Assembly: GCF_028416595.1 (NCBI RefSeq)
Contig: NZ_JAMQKC010000010.1
Coordinates: 1-64,000 of the forward strand
Source: Aquibacillus salsiterrae
GTDB taxonomy: Bacteria > Bacillota > Bacilli > Bacillales > Amphibacillaceae
Direction of reading: 5' to 3'
Length of the DNA stretch: 64,000 nucleotides
Part shown: positions 8,595-17,967 of the stretch, in pieces
Numbering within the stretch: the first letter of the stretch is position 1
Layout of the letters: every line of letters starts with the position of its first letter
The notes under the pieces: model-generated
The model's database searches: none
Told to the model about the DNA's origin: nothing
The model's input: the letters and a program-made list of their open reading frames with translations, nothing else
Made by a program: the position numbers and the translations under genes

Positions 8595-9908
8595 ATGAAC
8601 AAATGGATTAGATCATTCTTTCTTTTTACGATAGTAGCGTTGTTTGCGGTTGGTTGCTCGAGTGAAGGTGCATCAAGTGACTCTGGTGATTCAAGTGGAT
8701 CAGGGGATTCAGATAAATCAGGTGAATCGGCACAGTCAGAAGAACAGGTTACCCTTTCTTTGTATTCAACAGTAACAAATGAATCAGACAAAGAAACTTT
8801 GGATAATGTGATTGCTAAATTTGAAAAAGAAAATCCAGATATAGATATAGATCAAACTTACCCGGCGTCTGAATACGAGAGTCAATTAAGGGTTAAAATG
8901 GCTGCGAATGATATGCCGGATTTATTTGATACACACGGATGGTCCAAACTCCGGTACGGAGAATATGTTGCTGATCTAAGTGACATGGATTGGGTACAAT
9001 ACCTTGATCCTTCTTTAAAACAAATTTTCACAGATGAAGAAGGAAAAGTGTATGCTTATCCACTAAATCAAGCAAAAGATGGGTTAACATATAATAAAAA
9101 CGTATTAGACAAGTATGGCATTGAGCCACCTAAGACTTTTGATGAATTTATGACTGCGTTAGAAACAATAAAAGAGGAGAGTAATGGAGAGATAGTACCA
9201 TTTTGGTTTGCCGGTTCAAATAAATCAGCATTAGGACAATTCTTTGATCAGTTCGCAACACCACTTTTAATTACCGACCCAGATAACGACTATAGTGAAG
9301 AACTGTTGGATGGATCATTTGACTGGTCTAATTATACATTTTTACCTGAGAAGCTATTAGAAATGCAAGAAAATGGTTTACTTAACGTGGATTTATTAAC
9401 GGCACAAAGTTATGAGCAAAATCAGTTGTTTGCTCAAGATAAAATAGCTTTCGTTATGGCAACCACACCAATTGGTGGTGTAAAGGAACTTAACCCAGAA
9501 GCTGAGTTAGGGGTAATGCCAATGCCGGCTATCCGTGAAGGCGGAGAACAGACCTGGATCGGTGGAGAACGTCATACAATGGCTGTATGGAAGGATACGA
9601 AATATCCGGAAGAGTCGAGAAAATTTATTGAGTTCTTGGCACAGCCGGAAATAGTTAAAGAAGTTGCTGAAGGTACTTCTTTACCAGCTGGTTTAACAAA
9701 TGCAGAAGCTGATGTCTATTATGGTCCTTACTATAGCCAATACTCTGATGTTAAGGTTGAACCTTATTTTGACCGTGTATTCCTACCAAGTGGAATGTGG
9801 GATGTTATGGGTGGAACTGGACAAGAGCTATTAAGTGGAAGCATGACACCAGAGCAAGTGTCGAAAAAAATGGGGGAAGAATATACACGTTTGCGGGAAT
9901 CAAATTAA
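8595..9908 (+). CDS. CUT1 sugar-binding lipoprotein (family 1)
   Basis: 437-residue extracellular solute-binding protein. The signal ends in lipobox FAVGCSS, followed by a Ser/Gly/Asp linker, then a family-1 fold (RVKMAANDMPDLFDTHGW, YAYPLNQAKDGLTYNKNVLD, FIEFLAQPEIVKE). It should deliver an oligosaccharide to the two permeases that follow. No ATPase is encoded here, so a shared MsmX-type ATPase elsewhere is expected, as in Bacillus CUT1 systems. The GH4 alpha-galactosidase-like gene at the end of the cluster suggests melibiose, raffinose or another alpha-galactoside. Confidence 0.88.
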   Translation: MNKWIRSFFLFTIVALFAVGCSSEGASSDSGDSSGSGDSDKSGESAQSEEQVTLSLYSTVTNESDKETLDNVIAKFEKENPDIDIDQTYPASEYESQLRVKMAANDMPDLFDTHGWSKLRYGEYVADLSDMDWVQYLDPSLKQIFTDEEGKVYAYPLNQAKDGLTYNKNVLDKYGIEPPKTFDEFMTALETIKEESNGEIVPFWFAGSNKSALGQFFDQFATPLLITDPDNDYSEELLDGSFDWSNYTFLPEKLLEMQENGLLNVDLLTAQSYEQNQLFAQDKIAFVMATTPIGGVKELNPEAELGVMPMPAIREGGEQTWIGGERHTMAVWKDTKYPEESRKFIEFLAQPEIVKEVAEGTSLPAGLTNAEADVYYGPYYSQYSDVKVEPYFDRVFLPSGMWDVMGGTGQELLSGSMTPEQVSKKMGEEYTRLRESN

Positions 9909-9933
9909 TTCATCTTTCAGTAAATCTTAGATA

Positions 9934-9962
9934 ACAAGAAGGGAACTGTATTCCCTTCTTGT
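9934..9962 (+). promoter_or_regulatory. Intercistronic hairpin between binding protein and permease
   Basis: ACAAGAAGGGA and TCCCTTCTTGT form a perfect 11-bp stem with a 7-nt loop and no long T-run. Such hairpins after binding-protein genes often protect the upstream mRNA or partly terminate, giving more binding protein than permease. A similar 11-bp hairpin sits at the equivalent place in the next importer (16093-16138). Confidence 0.65.
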
Positions 9963-9982
9963 ACTAAATAGGAGTTGGAAAT

Positions 9983-10909
9983 ATGAATGGGTTAGAAACG
10001 AGCAAGAACCTTACCGTTTCAAAAAAAGAACGTAAGTCAAAGATTAGTAAAAATTCTTCCTTGTGGTGGATGTATTTACCCGCTCTACTTGCTGTTAGTT
10101 TTTTCATCATTTATCCGTTTCTGAATGGGTTGAAAATATCTTTTACAAATTGGAATGGCTTTTCTCAAAGTTATGATTACGTTGGTTTTAAGCAATATAC
10201 ACGAATGCTAACAGATCCGGATACTTGGCTAGTGGTAAAAAATACTTTGATTTATGGTATAGGAAGTACGGTTTTTCAAAACATTATTGGATTGTTGTAC
10301 GCGCTTTTATTGAATCAAAGTATCCGTTTTAAAGCATTAACACGTACAATTGTCTATCTGCCAGTAATTATAAGTCCATTAATTATGGGGTATATATGGT
10401 ATTTCTTTTTTGCCTTCAATGGTGGTGCCTTAAATGATGTTCTTGTCCTTTTCGGATTAGAAAAAATTAACGCATTAGGAAATCCAGATTTAAATATTTG
10501 GATTATCGTATTTGTAAACACTTATCAGTTTGTAGGTATTGCGATGATCATTTTTTTAGCTGGGTTACAAAGTATTGGAAGAGACTTTTATGAAGCAGCA
10601 CAAATTGATGGTGCAACACCTTTTCAACAATTTAAAAATATAACACTTCCTTTGTTGATGCCTTCGATAACAATAAACATGGTAATCAATATTATTGGCG
10701 GGTTAAAATTATTTGATGTAATTATATCCCTTACTGGTGGAGGGCCAGGAAATGCTTCTCAGTCAATGTCCACCTTTATGTACGATTTGTATTTCTTAAG
10801 GCAGGACGCTGGTTATGCTGCTACGCAAGGGGTTTTGATGGCAGTAATTATCTTAATTTTAAGCTTGGCCGCGTTAATTTACTTTAAACGCCAGGAGGTT
10901 GAAGCTTAA
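9983..10909 (+). CDS. CUT1 sugar ABC permease, MalF/UgpA type
   Basis: 308 residues, six predicted membrane segments, with the permease signature [22 protein letters not shown] that contacts the ATPase. SD TAGGAGTTGG precedes ATG 9983. Its TAA overlaps the ATG of the next permease by one base, indicating translational coupling. It forms a heterodimeric channel with that protein. Confidence 0.9.
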   Translation: MNGLETSKNLTVSKKERKSKISKNSSLWWMYLPALLAVSFFIIYPFLNGLKISFTNWNGFSQSYDYVGFKQYTRMLTDPDTWLVVKNTLIYGIGSTVFQNIIGLLYALLLNQSIRFKALTRTIVYLPVIISPLIMGYIWYFFFAFNGGALNDVLVLFGLEKINALGNPDLNIWIIVFVNTYQFVGIAMIIFLAGLQSIGRDFYEAAQIDGATPFQQFKNITLPLLMPSITINMVINIIGGLKLFDVIISLTGGGPGNASQSMSTFMYDLYFLRQDAGYAATQGVLMAVIILILSLAALIYFKRQEVEA

Positions 10910-11739
10910 TGAATTATATGAAAAAAAGTAGTAAAAGAGTGCTAACTGGTTTAGCTGTATTTATTATGTTGTTTCACTTAATCCCGTTTTATATATTGAT
11001 TACTACTTCACTTAAACCAAAAGGTGATTTTAGTTCAAAATGGGTTTTCCCTAGTAATTTAAACTTTCAGAACTTTAGTGATGCTTGGGTAGAGGCTAAC
11101 TTGGGAACTTCTTTGTTCAATTCGGCCATTATTACCTTCTTTGCAGCATTACTTTTAATCATTATAGGTTCAACAGCGGCATATCCGCTTGCTAGACGAC
11201 AAACAAAACTAAATAAATTCATATTCACACTGTTTATAGCAATAATGGTCATACCTCCGTTAACTGCTTTAGTTCCTTTATACCAACTAGTGGTTGATAT
11301 AGGAATGATGAATACTCGAACGGTTGCTGTCTTAAATAATGTAGCAAGTTTTATGCCACTAACCATATTTCTGTATTCAGGCTTTATAAAGTCAACAATA
11401 CCAAAGGAATTGGAAGAAGCAGCAAAAATAGATGGGGCTAGTACATTAGGGATATTCTTTAGAATTGTTTTTCCTTTATTAAAGCCTGTAACAGCTTCTA
11501 TACTAATTATTTCTTGTGTATTTATTTGGAATGACTTCCAATTCGCGATTTTCTTTCTACAGGATAAAGAGGTACAGACCTTTACTGTTGCCTTATCTAC
11601 TTTCTTTGGAGAGAATACGAATAATTTAAATTTTGTTGCAGCTGCAGCAATTATGGCAATGATGCCGATGGTTATTCTATTCTTATTTTTGCAGAAATAC
11701 TTTATCAGAGGTTTGGCTTCTGGCTCAGTGAAGGGATAG
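10909..11739 (+). CDS. CUT1 sugar ABC permease, MalG/UgpE type
   Basis: 276-residue partner permease with six membrane segments and the coupling motif EEAAKIDGASTLGIFFRIVFP. The C-terminus (FIRGLASGSVKG) is typical of MalG-type subunits. Its start overlaps the previous stop. It is followed within ~90 bp by the GH4 enzyme, so probably one transcript. Confidence 0.9.
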   Translation: MNYMKKSSKRVLTGLAVFIMLFHLIPFYILITTSLKPKGDFSSKWVFPSNLNFQNFSDAWVEANLGTSLFNSAIITFFAALLLIIIGSTAAYPLARRQTKLNKFIFTLFIAIMVIPPLTALVPLYQLVVDIGMMNTRTVAVLNNVASFMPLTIFLYSGFIKSTIPKELEEAAKIDGASTLGIFFRIVFPLLKPVTASILIISCVFIWNDFQFAIFFLQDKEVQTFTVALSTFFGENTNNLNFVAAAAIMAMMPMVILFLFLQKYFIRGLASGSVKG

Positions 11740-11826
11740 TCTAATCGAATTTTTAGTCAGGAAAATCATGAAGAAAAATAATTTGGCTACATGACGATAA
11801 TTAAAAGATTTGGGAGGAATAATTTT

Positions 11827-13158
11827 ATGGATAAAATTACATTTTTAGGAGCAGGTAGTACTGTGTTTGCCAAAAACGTATTAGGGGACTGCATGACGGT
11901 ACCTGCATTGCAAGGTTTTGAGTTTGCCCTTTTTGATATAGATCTTGAGAGATTAAAAGATTCAGAAATGATGTTGCAAAATTTAAAAGAAAGCCTTGAA
12001 TCTACCGTAAAGGTAGTATCTTATACTAATCGTAAAGAAGCGCTAAGAGGAGCAAAATATGTTATCAATGCAATTCAGGTTGGAGGATATGATCCAAGTA
12101 CAATTATCGATTTTGAAATTCCAAAAAAATATGGCTTACGCCAAACAATTGCCGATACAATTGGAATCGGTGGGTTGTTCAGAAGCTTACGAACCATACC
12201 TGTGATGATGGACTTTGCTAAAGATATGGAAGAAGTTTGTCCTGATGCACTGTTTATGAATTATACCAATCCAATGGCTGCATTAACTGGTGCCATGAAT
12301 CGATATACAGGAATTAAAACTGTTGGTTTATGTCACAGTGTTCAAGTTTGTGCAAATCATTTGCTAGAGTCATTGGATATGCCTACTAACAATGTTCAAT
12401 GGAAAATAGCAGGCATTAACCACTTAGCATGGTTATTAGAGATAACTCGTAATGGTGAAGATTTGTATCCTGAGATAAAAAGAAGGGCAAGAGAAAAACA
12501 AAAAACAAAACATGATGACATGGTTCGGTTTGAATTAATGGAGCGGTTTGGTTATTACGTAACTGAATCGTCTGAACATAACGCAGAATACCATCCATAT
12601 TTTATTAAGAGTACGTATCCTGAATTAATTAGTCGTTTCAATATTCCGTTAGATGAATACCCGCGTAGGTGTGTGAATCAAATAGAACGCTGGCAACAAA
12701 TGCGTGAGGACCTAGTAAACGATAAAAATCTTACGCATGAACGGACGCATGAATATGGTTCATATATTATTGAGGCAATGGAGACAGACGTTCCATTTAA
12801 GATTGGTGGTAACGTTCTAAATACAGGTGGCCTAATTAGTAACTTGCCTGAGAAAGCATGTGTGGAAGTGCCGTGTCTTGTTGACGCAAGTGGTGTAACT
12901 CCTACATATGTGGGGGAATTACCAGAACAATTGGCGGCTCTAGATCGAACCAATATCAATACACAATTGCTTACAATAGAAGCCGCAATGACTCGAAAAA
13001 GAGAACATATTTACCATGCAGCAATGTTAGATCCACATACTGCTTCTGAATTATCGGTTGACGACATTGTTGCACTTTGTGATGATTTGATTGACGCGCA
13101 TGGCGATTGGCTGCCGAAGTTTGACAAGGAAGTGTCGGTGTCAATGTCCCGAAAATAA
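11827..13158 (+). CDS. melA: GH4 alpha-galactosidase-like enzyme
   Basis: Family 4 glycoside hydrolase, an NAD+- and Mn2+-dependent cytoplasmic enzyme that cleaves by transient oxidation. Visible features: dinucleotide motif FLGAGSTVFAKN near the N-terminus, NYTNPMAAL, the metal-binding Cys-His of GLCHSVQ, and AGINHLAWL. The start with MDKITFLGAG at 11827 has SD GGGAGGA, so the upstream ATG at 11791 is unlikely. Spacing from the permease is short and a strong terminator follows. Resemblance is closest to MelA-type alpha-galactosidases; GH4 also includes alpha-glucosidases and 6-phospho-glycosidases. With an ABC importer rather than a PTS, a non-phosphorylated substrate is likely. Confidence 0.85.
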   Translation: MDKITFLGAGSTVFAKNVLGDCMTVPALQGFEFALFDIDLERLKDSEMMLQNLKESLESTVKVVSYTNRKEALRGAKYVINAIQVGGYDPSTIIDFEIPKKYGLRQTIADTIGIGGLFRSLRTIPVMMDFAKDMEEVCPDALFMNYTNPMAALTGAMNRYTGIKTVGLCHSVQVCANHLLESLDMPTNNVQWKIAGINHLAWLLEITRNGEDLYPEIKRRAREKQKTKHDDMVRFELMERFGYYVTESSEHNAEYHPYFIKSTYPELISRFNIPLDEYPRRCVNQIERWQQMREDLVNDKNLTHERTHEYGSYIIEAMETDVPFKIGGNVLNTGGLISNLPEKACVEVPCLVDASGVTPTYVGELPEQLAALDRTNINTQLLTIEAAMTRKREHIYHAAMLDPHTASELSVDDIVALCDDLIDAHGDWLPKFDKEVSVSMSRK

Positions 13159-13166
13159 ACGATAAA

Positions 13167-13200
13167 AACGCTACTGCCAGTGGGGCAGTAGCGTTTTTTG
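13167..13200 (+). terminator. Strong terminator after the GH4 gene
   Basis: ACGCTACTGCC pairs with GGCAGTAGCGT around a short loop, followed by TTTTTTG. It ends the alpha-galactoside operon. Confidence 0.9.
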
Positions 13201-13277
13201 TTGAATGGGTACTGCCTTATTAAGCTTATTTGAAGCATGTGCTCGCAGTAAAGTTAGAAAATTAAGAAAAAGCAAAA

Positions 13278-13291
13278 AGAAACCGTTTACA
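13278..13291 (+). promoter_or_regulatory. cre-like site upstream of the ROK regulator
   Basis: AGAAACCGTTTACA matches the CcpA cre pattern TGWAANCGNTNWCW except at the first base. It is ~205 bp before the ROK gene, in a 340-bp intergenic region otherwise holding only the preceding terminator. CcpA control of the second importer cluster is a reasonable inference. Confidence 0.5.
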
Positions 13292-13495
13292 AAATATCGG
13301 TTTTGGTTTAATATACTTACTAAGTCCAATAGAAAAATTAAGTTTGGTGTAAAATCTAATGATTACTATAAAAAAGATGAATATAATACAATTTTGCGGT
13401 TATCCAATTCACATTGTTAAATTTATGGGGTTTTTAACGTAAACTTTTTAAAGTCGTTGGAAAAAGCGTGTTAGCAAAAAATGGGGGAACGGTTA

Positions 13496-14710
13496 ATGCA
13501 AAAACAAAGGACAGGAGATTTAAAGTTAATTCAAGAACTGAATAGATCTATTATATTAGACACTATCCGTAAGAAAGGCCCGATATCTCGAAGTGAGATT
13601 GCCAAAAAGATTGATTTAAGTCCCACAACAGTGACTTCTGCTGTGAATGATTTGATAAACGAACAATTAGTTTATGAAGACGGAGTTGGGAGTTCAAGTG
13701 GGGGGAGAAAACCTGTTCTTCTACGCTTTAACCCAAGTGCGTATTCCATCGTAGTAGTATCAATCTCAAATTCATACATAAAGATTGGGGACATGGATTT
13801 AGAAGGAAAGATAAATAGAAAAGAAGTTTATCCTACCAATCAAGCTCAAGGGGAGGAAATAGTTCAATTTGTATTGATGGTAATTAATCAGTTTATTGAC
13901 ACTAAGATTGATTTAGAAAGATGTCAAGGAATATCCATCATAACCCCTGGAATTGTTGATTCAGATAAAGGAATTATTTCCTATAACTCAAAATTAAATT
14001 TATATAATATTCCTCTTAAAGAGTTGGTGGAGGAGAATACAAATTTACCTGCTTTTGTTGATAATGATGTAAATGCCTTTGTGCTGGCAGAGAATTATTT
14101 TGGACAGTTCAGTCAGTACAGGGATTTATTATATATAACAATTGGTGAGGGTGTTGGTTCAGGAATTATGGTAAATCGAGCCATTTTTAGAGGTTTTAAG
14201 GGGAGTTCAGGTGAACTCGGACACACGAGCATTGTTCAAGGTGGGATTAGATGTGAATGTGGAAATCAAGGATGCCTTGAGAATTACGTCAATTGGCCAT
14301 CCATATATTCAAAGATCGTGTCTGCAATTATGACGAAAGGGAGAACAACTCTAATTAAGGATATTGTAGGGAATGATTTAAGCAAAATAAAGCCTAAGGT
14401 ATTTGTTGAAGCGGTTAACAAAAAAGATGGTCTAGCGATAGAAATATTGGAGGATGTTACTAATCATTTATCAGTTGCTATTACAAATACTATGCATTTG
14501 TTTAATCCCGAAGTTGTTATTCTTAGTGGAGATATTGTACAAGATAATTTACATTTTTTGGATAAAATTAGAAAAACTGTTAGTGGGAGTGTTATACCAA
14601 TACTTAAACAAGACGTAAACATTCAAAGTACATCATTGGGAACTGAGTTTGAATTATTAGGTGCAGCTGCTGTTTTACTCCACGGGAAATTCCAATTTCA
14701 AATAACCTAG
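13496..14710 (+). CDS. ROK-family transcriptional repressor (XylR/NagC type)
   Basis: N-terminal winged helix (IRKKGPISRSEIAKKIDLSPTTV) followed by a ROK sugar-binding domain. The ROK zinc motif is present as CECGNQGCLE, and TIGEGVGSGIM is the nucleotide-loop counterpart. ATG 13496 (MQKQRTGDLK) has SD GGGGGAAC; the ATG at 13481 overlaps that SD and is less likely. It precedes an importer, a ROK kinase and oxidoreductases in the same direction, so it is the probable local repressor, released by a sugar. Inducer unknown. Confidence 0.85.
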   Translation: MQKQRTGDLKLIQELNRSIILDTIRKKGPISRSEIAKKIDLSPTTVTSAVNDLINEQLVYEDGVGSSSGGRKPVLLRFNPSAYSIVVVSISNSYIKIGDMDLEGKINRKEVYPTNQAQGEEIVQFVLMVINQFIDTKIDLERCQGISIITPGIVDSDKGIISYNSKLNLYNIPLKELVEENTNLPAFVDNDVNAFVLAENYFGQFSQYRDLLYITIGEGVGSGIMVNRAIFRGFKGSSGELGHTSIVQGGIRCECGNQGCLENYVNWPSIYSKIVSAIMTKGRTTLIKDIVGNDLSKIKPKVFVEAVNKKDGLAIEILEDVTNHLSVAITNTMHLFNPEVVILSGDIVQDNLHFLDKIRKTVSGSVIPILKQDVNIQSTSLGTEFELLGAAAVLLHGKFQFQIT

Positions 14711-14821
14711 TAATTACTTAATCTACTAATTAAAGGAGGTGGATAATCAAAGGTTTATAATAATTATTTAGTTTTGTTGGTATTCGATTTCACTAAAAAG
14801 TAAAACTATTGGAGGGGAATT

Positions 14822-16081
14822 ATGAAAAAGATTCTTGGAGTAGCCGTTTTAATTTTGATCGTTGGGCTTTTAACTGCTTGTAGTAACTCTAGTTCGGGTG
14901 GCGGAGAAAAAAAGACTCTCGATGTTGCTCTTTGGGATGAAAATGCAAGTGAAGCTGTTGATGCTTCTATTGAGACTTTTAAAGAAACTCATCCAAATGT
15001 AAAAGTTAATGTCACTTATACACCATGGAGTGATTACTGGACAAAATTAAAAACTAGTCTAGGTGGTGGTAGTGGCCCGGATGTATTTTGGATGAATGGA
15101 CCTAACTTTTACCAGTATTCAACACAAGGGTTAATTAAGAATTTAGAACCATTTATATCCAATGATAGTAATTTTGAAAAAGAAAAATACTTTCCAGCAG
15201 TTGTTGACCTTTATTCATTGGAAGGGGAATTATATGCTGCACCGTACTTTGTAGATGCTGTTGGTCTCTTTTATAATAAAGATCTTTTTGATGCTGCTGG
15301 TGTTGATTACCCAGATGAATCGTGGACATGGGAAGATATTGAAACAGTTGGAGCAAAACTAACTGACCCTGACAATGGTACCTACGGCTATGCGGCGCAT
15401 ACAGTAGCCAATCAGCAAGGGTACTACAATTTAATTCACCAAGCTGGTGGATACGTAATAAGTGATGACAAGAGATCTTCAGGCTTTAATACTCCAGAGG
15501 CAAAAGAAGCATTCACCTTTTTAAAAGACCTTATTGATAAAGGTATCTCTCCGTCGACACAATCACAAATAGAAACAGAACCAAGACAATTATTTATGTC
15601 AAACAAACTTGCAATGTTACCGTCCATTAACGTAAATGCTGCTGAATTTCAAGACGAACTCGGTGACGCTTTAGGTGTTGCCCCTCTTCCGGCTGGTAAA
15701 GAAGAAGCGACCATTGTACATGGTATTGGTTGGGCAATGAATGAGGCAACAGAAGATGATGAATTAGCATGGGAACTAATTAAAAGTTTAGCAAATGAGG
15801 ATGGAAATCGGGTAATAGCTGAATCTGGTTTTTCCATACCTGCTATTAAGTCCATTAGTGATGTTTGGCTAAAATCTCTACCAGGTTTGGACCTGCAAAT
15901 TTTTATAGACGCCCAAGATAACGGTGTTGCATATCCGGTTTCAAAAAGAACTGCTGAATGGCAAGATGTTGAAACAAAAGAAATCCAAAGTGCATTTTTA
16001 GGACAGCAGACTATCGATGAGGCATTAGAAAAAGTTGGTACTAAGATGGATGAAATTTTAAAGGAAGAACAAGAAGACTAA
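14822..16081 (+). CDS. CUT1 sugar-binding lipoprotein, second cluster
   Basis: 419 residues with lipobox LLTACSN and a family-1 binding-protein fold (KLKTSLGGGSGPDVFWMNGP, LYAAPYFVDAVGLFYNKDLF, SGFSIPAI near the C-terminus). SD GGAGGGG precedes ATG 14822. It is only distantly similar to the binding protein at 8.6 kb, so a different ligand is likely. An 11-bp hairpin follows it before the permeases. Confidence 0.88.
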   Translation: MKKILGVAVLILIVGLLTACSNSSSGGGEKKTLDVALWDENASEAVDASIETFKETHPNVKVNVTYTPWSDYWTKLKTSLGGGSGPDVFWMNGPNFYQYSTQGLIKNLEPFISNDSNFEKEKYFPAVVDLYSLEGELYAAPYFVDAVGLFYNKDLFDAAGVDYPDESWTWEDIETVGAKLTDPDNGTYGYAAHTVANQQGYYNLIHQAGGYVISDDKRSSGFNTPEAKEAFTFLKDLIDKGISPSTQSQIETEPRQLFMSNKLAMLPSINVNAAEFQDELGDALGVAPLPAGKEEATIVHGIGWAMNEATEDDELAWELIKSLANEDGNRVIAESGFSIPAIKSISDVWLKSLPGLDLQIFIDAQDNGVAYPVSKRTAEWQDVETKEIQSAFLGQQTIDEALEKVGTKMDEILKEEQED

Positions 16082-16092
16082 AATAAGGTAAA

Positions 16093-16138
16093 ATCCTCTC
16101 TTCATAAGCTAGTCCTATATTTATAACGAAGAGAGGAT
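16093..16138 (+). promoter_or_regulatory. Intercistronic hairpin after the second binding-protein gene
   Basis: ATCCTCTCTTC (16093-16103) and GAAGAGAGGAT (16128-16138) form a perfect 11-bp stem with a 24-nt loop and no T-run, in the same position as the hairpin at 9934. Likely mRNA stabiliser or attenuator. Confidence 0.6.
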
Positions 16139-16165
16139 AACTTTAAACGGAAAGGAGAGGAAAAC

Positions 16166-17104
16166 ATGGAGACACCACTTGCCCAAAGAAGACAAAAAAC
16201 AGGTTTAATCAGTAAAAGAAAAAAACGCGCTCATCAGGAGGCGATTTGGGCTTACTTATTTATTGCGCCGACAGTTATCGGACTTTGTATTTTCTACATG
16301 TTTCCCGCAGTTGCTTCCTTTGCCTTGTCATTTACAAAATGGAACGGCATTAGTGCAGCAGAGTATATCGGATTGGGTAATATCATAGCGTTAATTCAGG
16401 ATAGCTCTTTTATTCGTTCGATTGTTAATACAACAGTATTTACAATCGTCTCTGTACCTTTATCAGTAATCATAGCGATGTGTATATCGTTAATGCTAAA
16501 TCAACGAATAAAAGGTATGGTGGTATATCGTACTTTATATTTTTTACCTGTTGTCACAATGCCTGTGGCTGTAGGGATGGTATGGAAGTGGCTATATAAT
16601 ACAGAATATGGATTAGTTAACTATGTTTTGGGGTTATTTGGTCTTCCTCAACCATCATGGTTATTTAACCCAAATATAGCTTTACTGTCTGTTATTCTTG
16701 TTTACGTATGGATGACAGTTGGTAATAATGTAATCTTACTTCTGGCTGGTTTGCAAGGAATTTCAAAGACTTATTATGAAGCGGCCCAAATAGATGGTGC
16801 GACAAAAGTAAATCAATTTTTCCATATTACTTTGCCTCTAATTACACCTACATTATTTTTTGTATTTATAACAGGGATGATAAGTTCCTTACAAGTGTTC
16901 GATCTAATTTTCATCATGATAGGAGATAGCAATGTGTTGCTAGAACCGCTTAGAACTATTGTGTATGGTGTCTACGAATCTGGCTTTAAATACTCACAAA
17001 TGGGAATAGCATCAGCGCAAGCATTTCTATTGTTTTTAACGATTCTTTTCGTAACTATCATTCAATTCGCCTTCCAAAAAAAATGGGTTCATTATGACGG
17101 ATAA
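16166..17104 (+). CDS. CUT1 sugar ABC permease 1, second cluster
   Basis: 312 residues, basic N-terminus then six membrane segments, with coupling motif [33 protein letters not shown] precedes ATG 16166. It overlaps the region just before the next permease start and is probably translationally coupled to it. It pairs with that subunit and, presumably, a shared ATPase encoded elsewhere. Confidence 0.9.
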   Translation: METPLAQRRQKTGLISKRKKRAHQEAIWAYLFIAPTVIGLCIFYMFPAVASFALSFTKWNGISAAEYIGLGNIIALIQDSSFIRSIVNTTVFTIVSVPLSVIIAMCISLMLNQRIKGMVVYRTLYFLPVVTMPVAVGMVWKWLYNTEYGLVNYVLGLFGLPQPSWLFNPNIALLSVILVYVWMTVGNNVILLLAGLQGISKTYYEAAQIDGATKVNQFFHITLPLITPTLFFVFITGMISSLQVFDLIFIMIGDSNVLLEPLRTIVYGVYESGFKYSQMGIASAQAFLLFLTILFVTIIQFAFQKKWVHYDG

Positions 17105-17120
17105 AAGGGGAGCTGCATTT

Positions 17121-17933
17121 ATGAAAATTAAAGTTAATAATCACATTCTATTAATTTTTGGGGCGTTTATAATGATTATCCCCTTTTTGTGGATGGTTTC
17201 AACTTCCTTAAAGTCTTACGGAGAAGCTATGCAAGTTCCGCCGACCATTCTTCCGCAAGAGTGGAAGATGAGCAATTATTCTAGTGTTTTTGAAAGTGTG
17301 AATTTTCTGAAGTACTATCTGAACACTATTATAGTTACATTAAGTAGAACTCTAGCCCAACTTTTTTTATGTTCATTAGCTGCCTTTGCATTTGCTCGGT
17401 TAAGGTTTCCAGGAAAAAACATCATATTTATAGCCATTCTATCCGTATTAATGGTGCCACCACAAGTTATTTTAATTCCAAATTACGCCATCCTAACACA
17501 ACTAGGTTGGATTGATACCTTCTATGCTTTAATAGTACCGGGCATGTTTAGTGCATTTGGGGTGTTTTTATTAAGGCAGTTTTTTATGGGAATACCAAAA
17601 GAATTAGATGAAGCAGCAACAATGGATGGGTGTTCTTTATTTGGAATTTACTGGAAGATTATACTACCGAATTCAACTCCAGCGTTAATGGCATTAGGGA
17701 TTTTCACCATTCTGGCTTCATGGAATGATTTTCTGTGGCCACTAGTTATGACTAATTCTGCTGATATGAGAGTACTATCTGTAGGGATAGCTGCCTTCCA
17801 AGGGCAATATGCAACTGACTATCCATTACTAATGGCTGGAGCAGTGATGTCAACAATTCCAATGTTAATTATGTTTATCTTCTTACAAAAGCATTTAATC
17901 ACTGGTATAGCACTCCAAGGAGTTAGAAGGTAA
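17121..17933 (+). CDS. CUT1 sugar ABC permease 2, second cluster
   Basis: MalG-type permease with coupling motif DEAATMDGCSLFGIYWKIILP and C-terminus LITGIALQGVRR. ATG 17121 follows SD AAAAGGGGAG; the ATG at 17094 would overlap the previous gene and lacks an SD. The ROK kinase follows after ~35 bp. Confidence 0.9.
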   Translation: MKIKVNNHILLIFGAFIMIIPFLWMVSTSLKSYGEAMQVPPTILPQEWKMSNYSSVFESVNFLKYYLNTIIVTLSRTLAQLFLCSLAAFAFARLRFPGKNIIFIAILSVLMVPPQVILIPNYAILTQLGWIDTFYALIVPGMFSAFGVFLLRQFFMGIPKELDEAATMDGCSLFGIYWKIILPNSTPALMALGIFTILASWNDFLWPLVMTNSADMRVLSVGIAAFQGQYATDYPLLMAGAVMSTIPMLIMFIFLQKHLITGIALQGVRR

Positions 17934-17967
17934 TCATCGACGAACCAGTAATATAGGAGGATAGTTC

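Noticed and set aside
13205-13420. 71-codon basic frame after the GH4 terminator
   Set aside because: No SD; Lys-rich composition follows from A-rich intergenic DNA, and the cre-like site lies within it.
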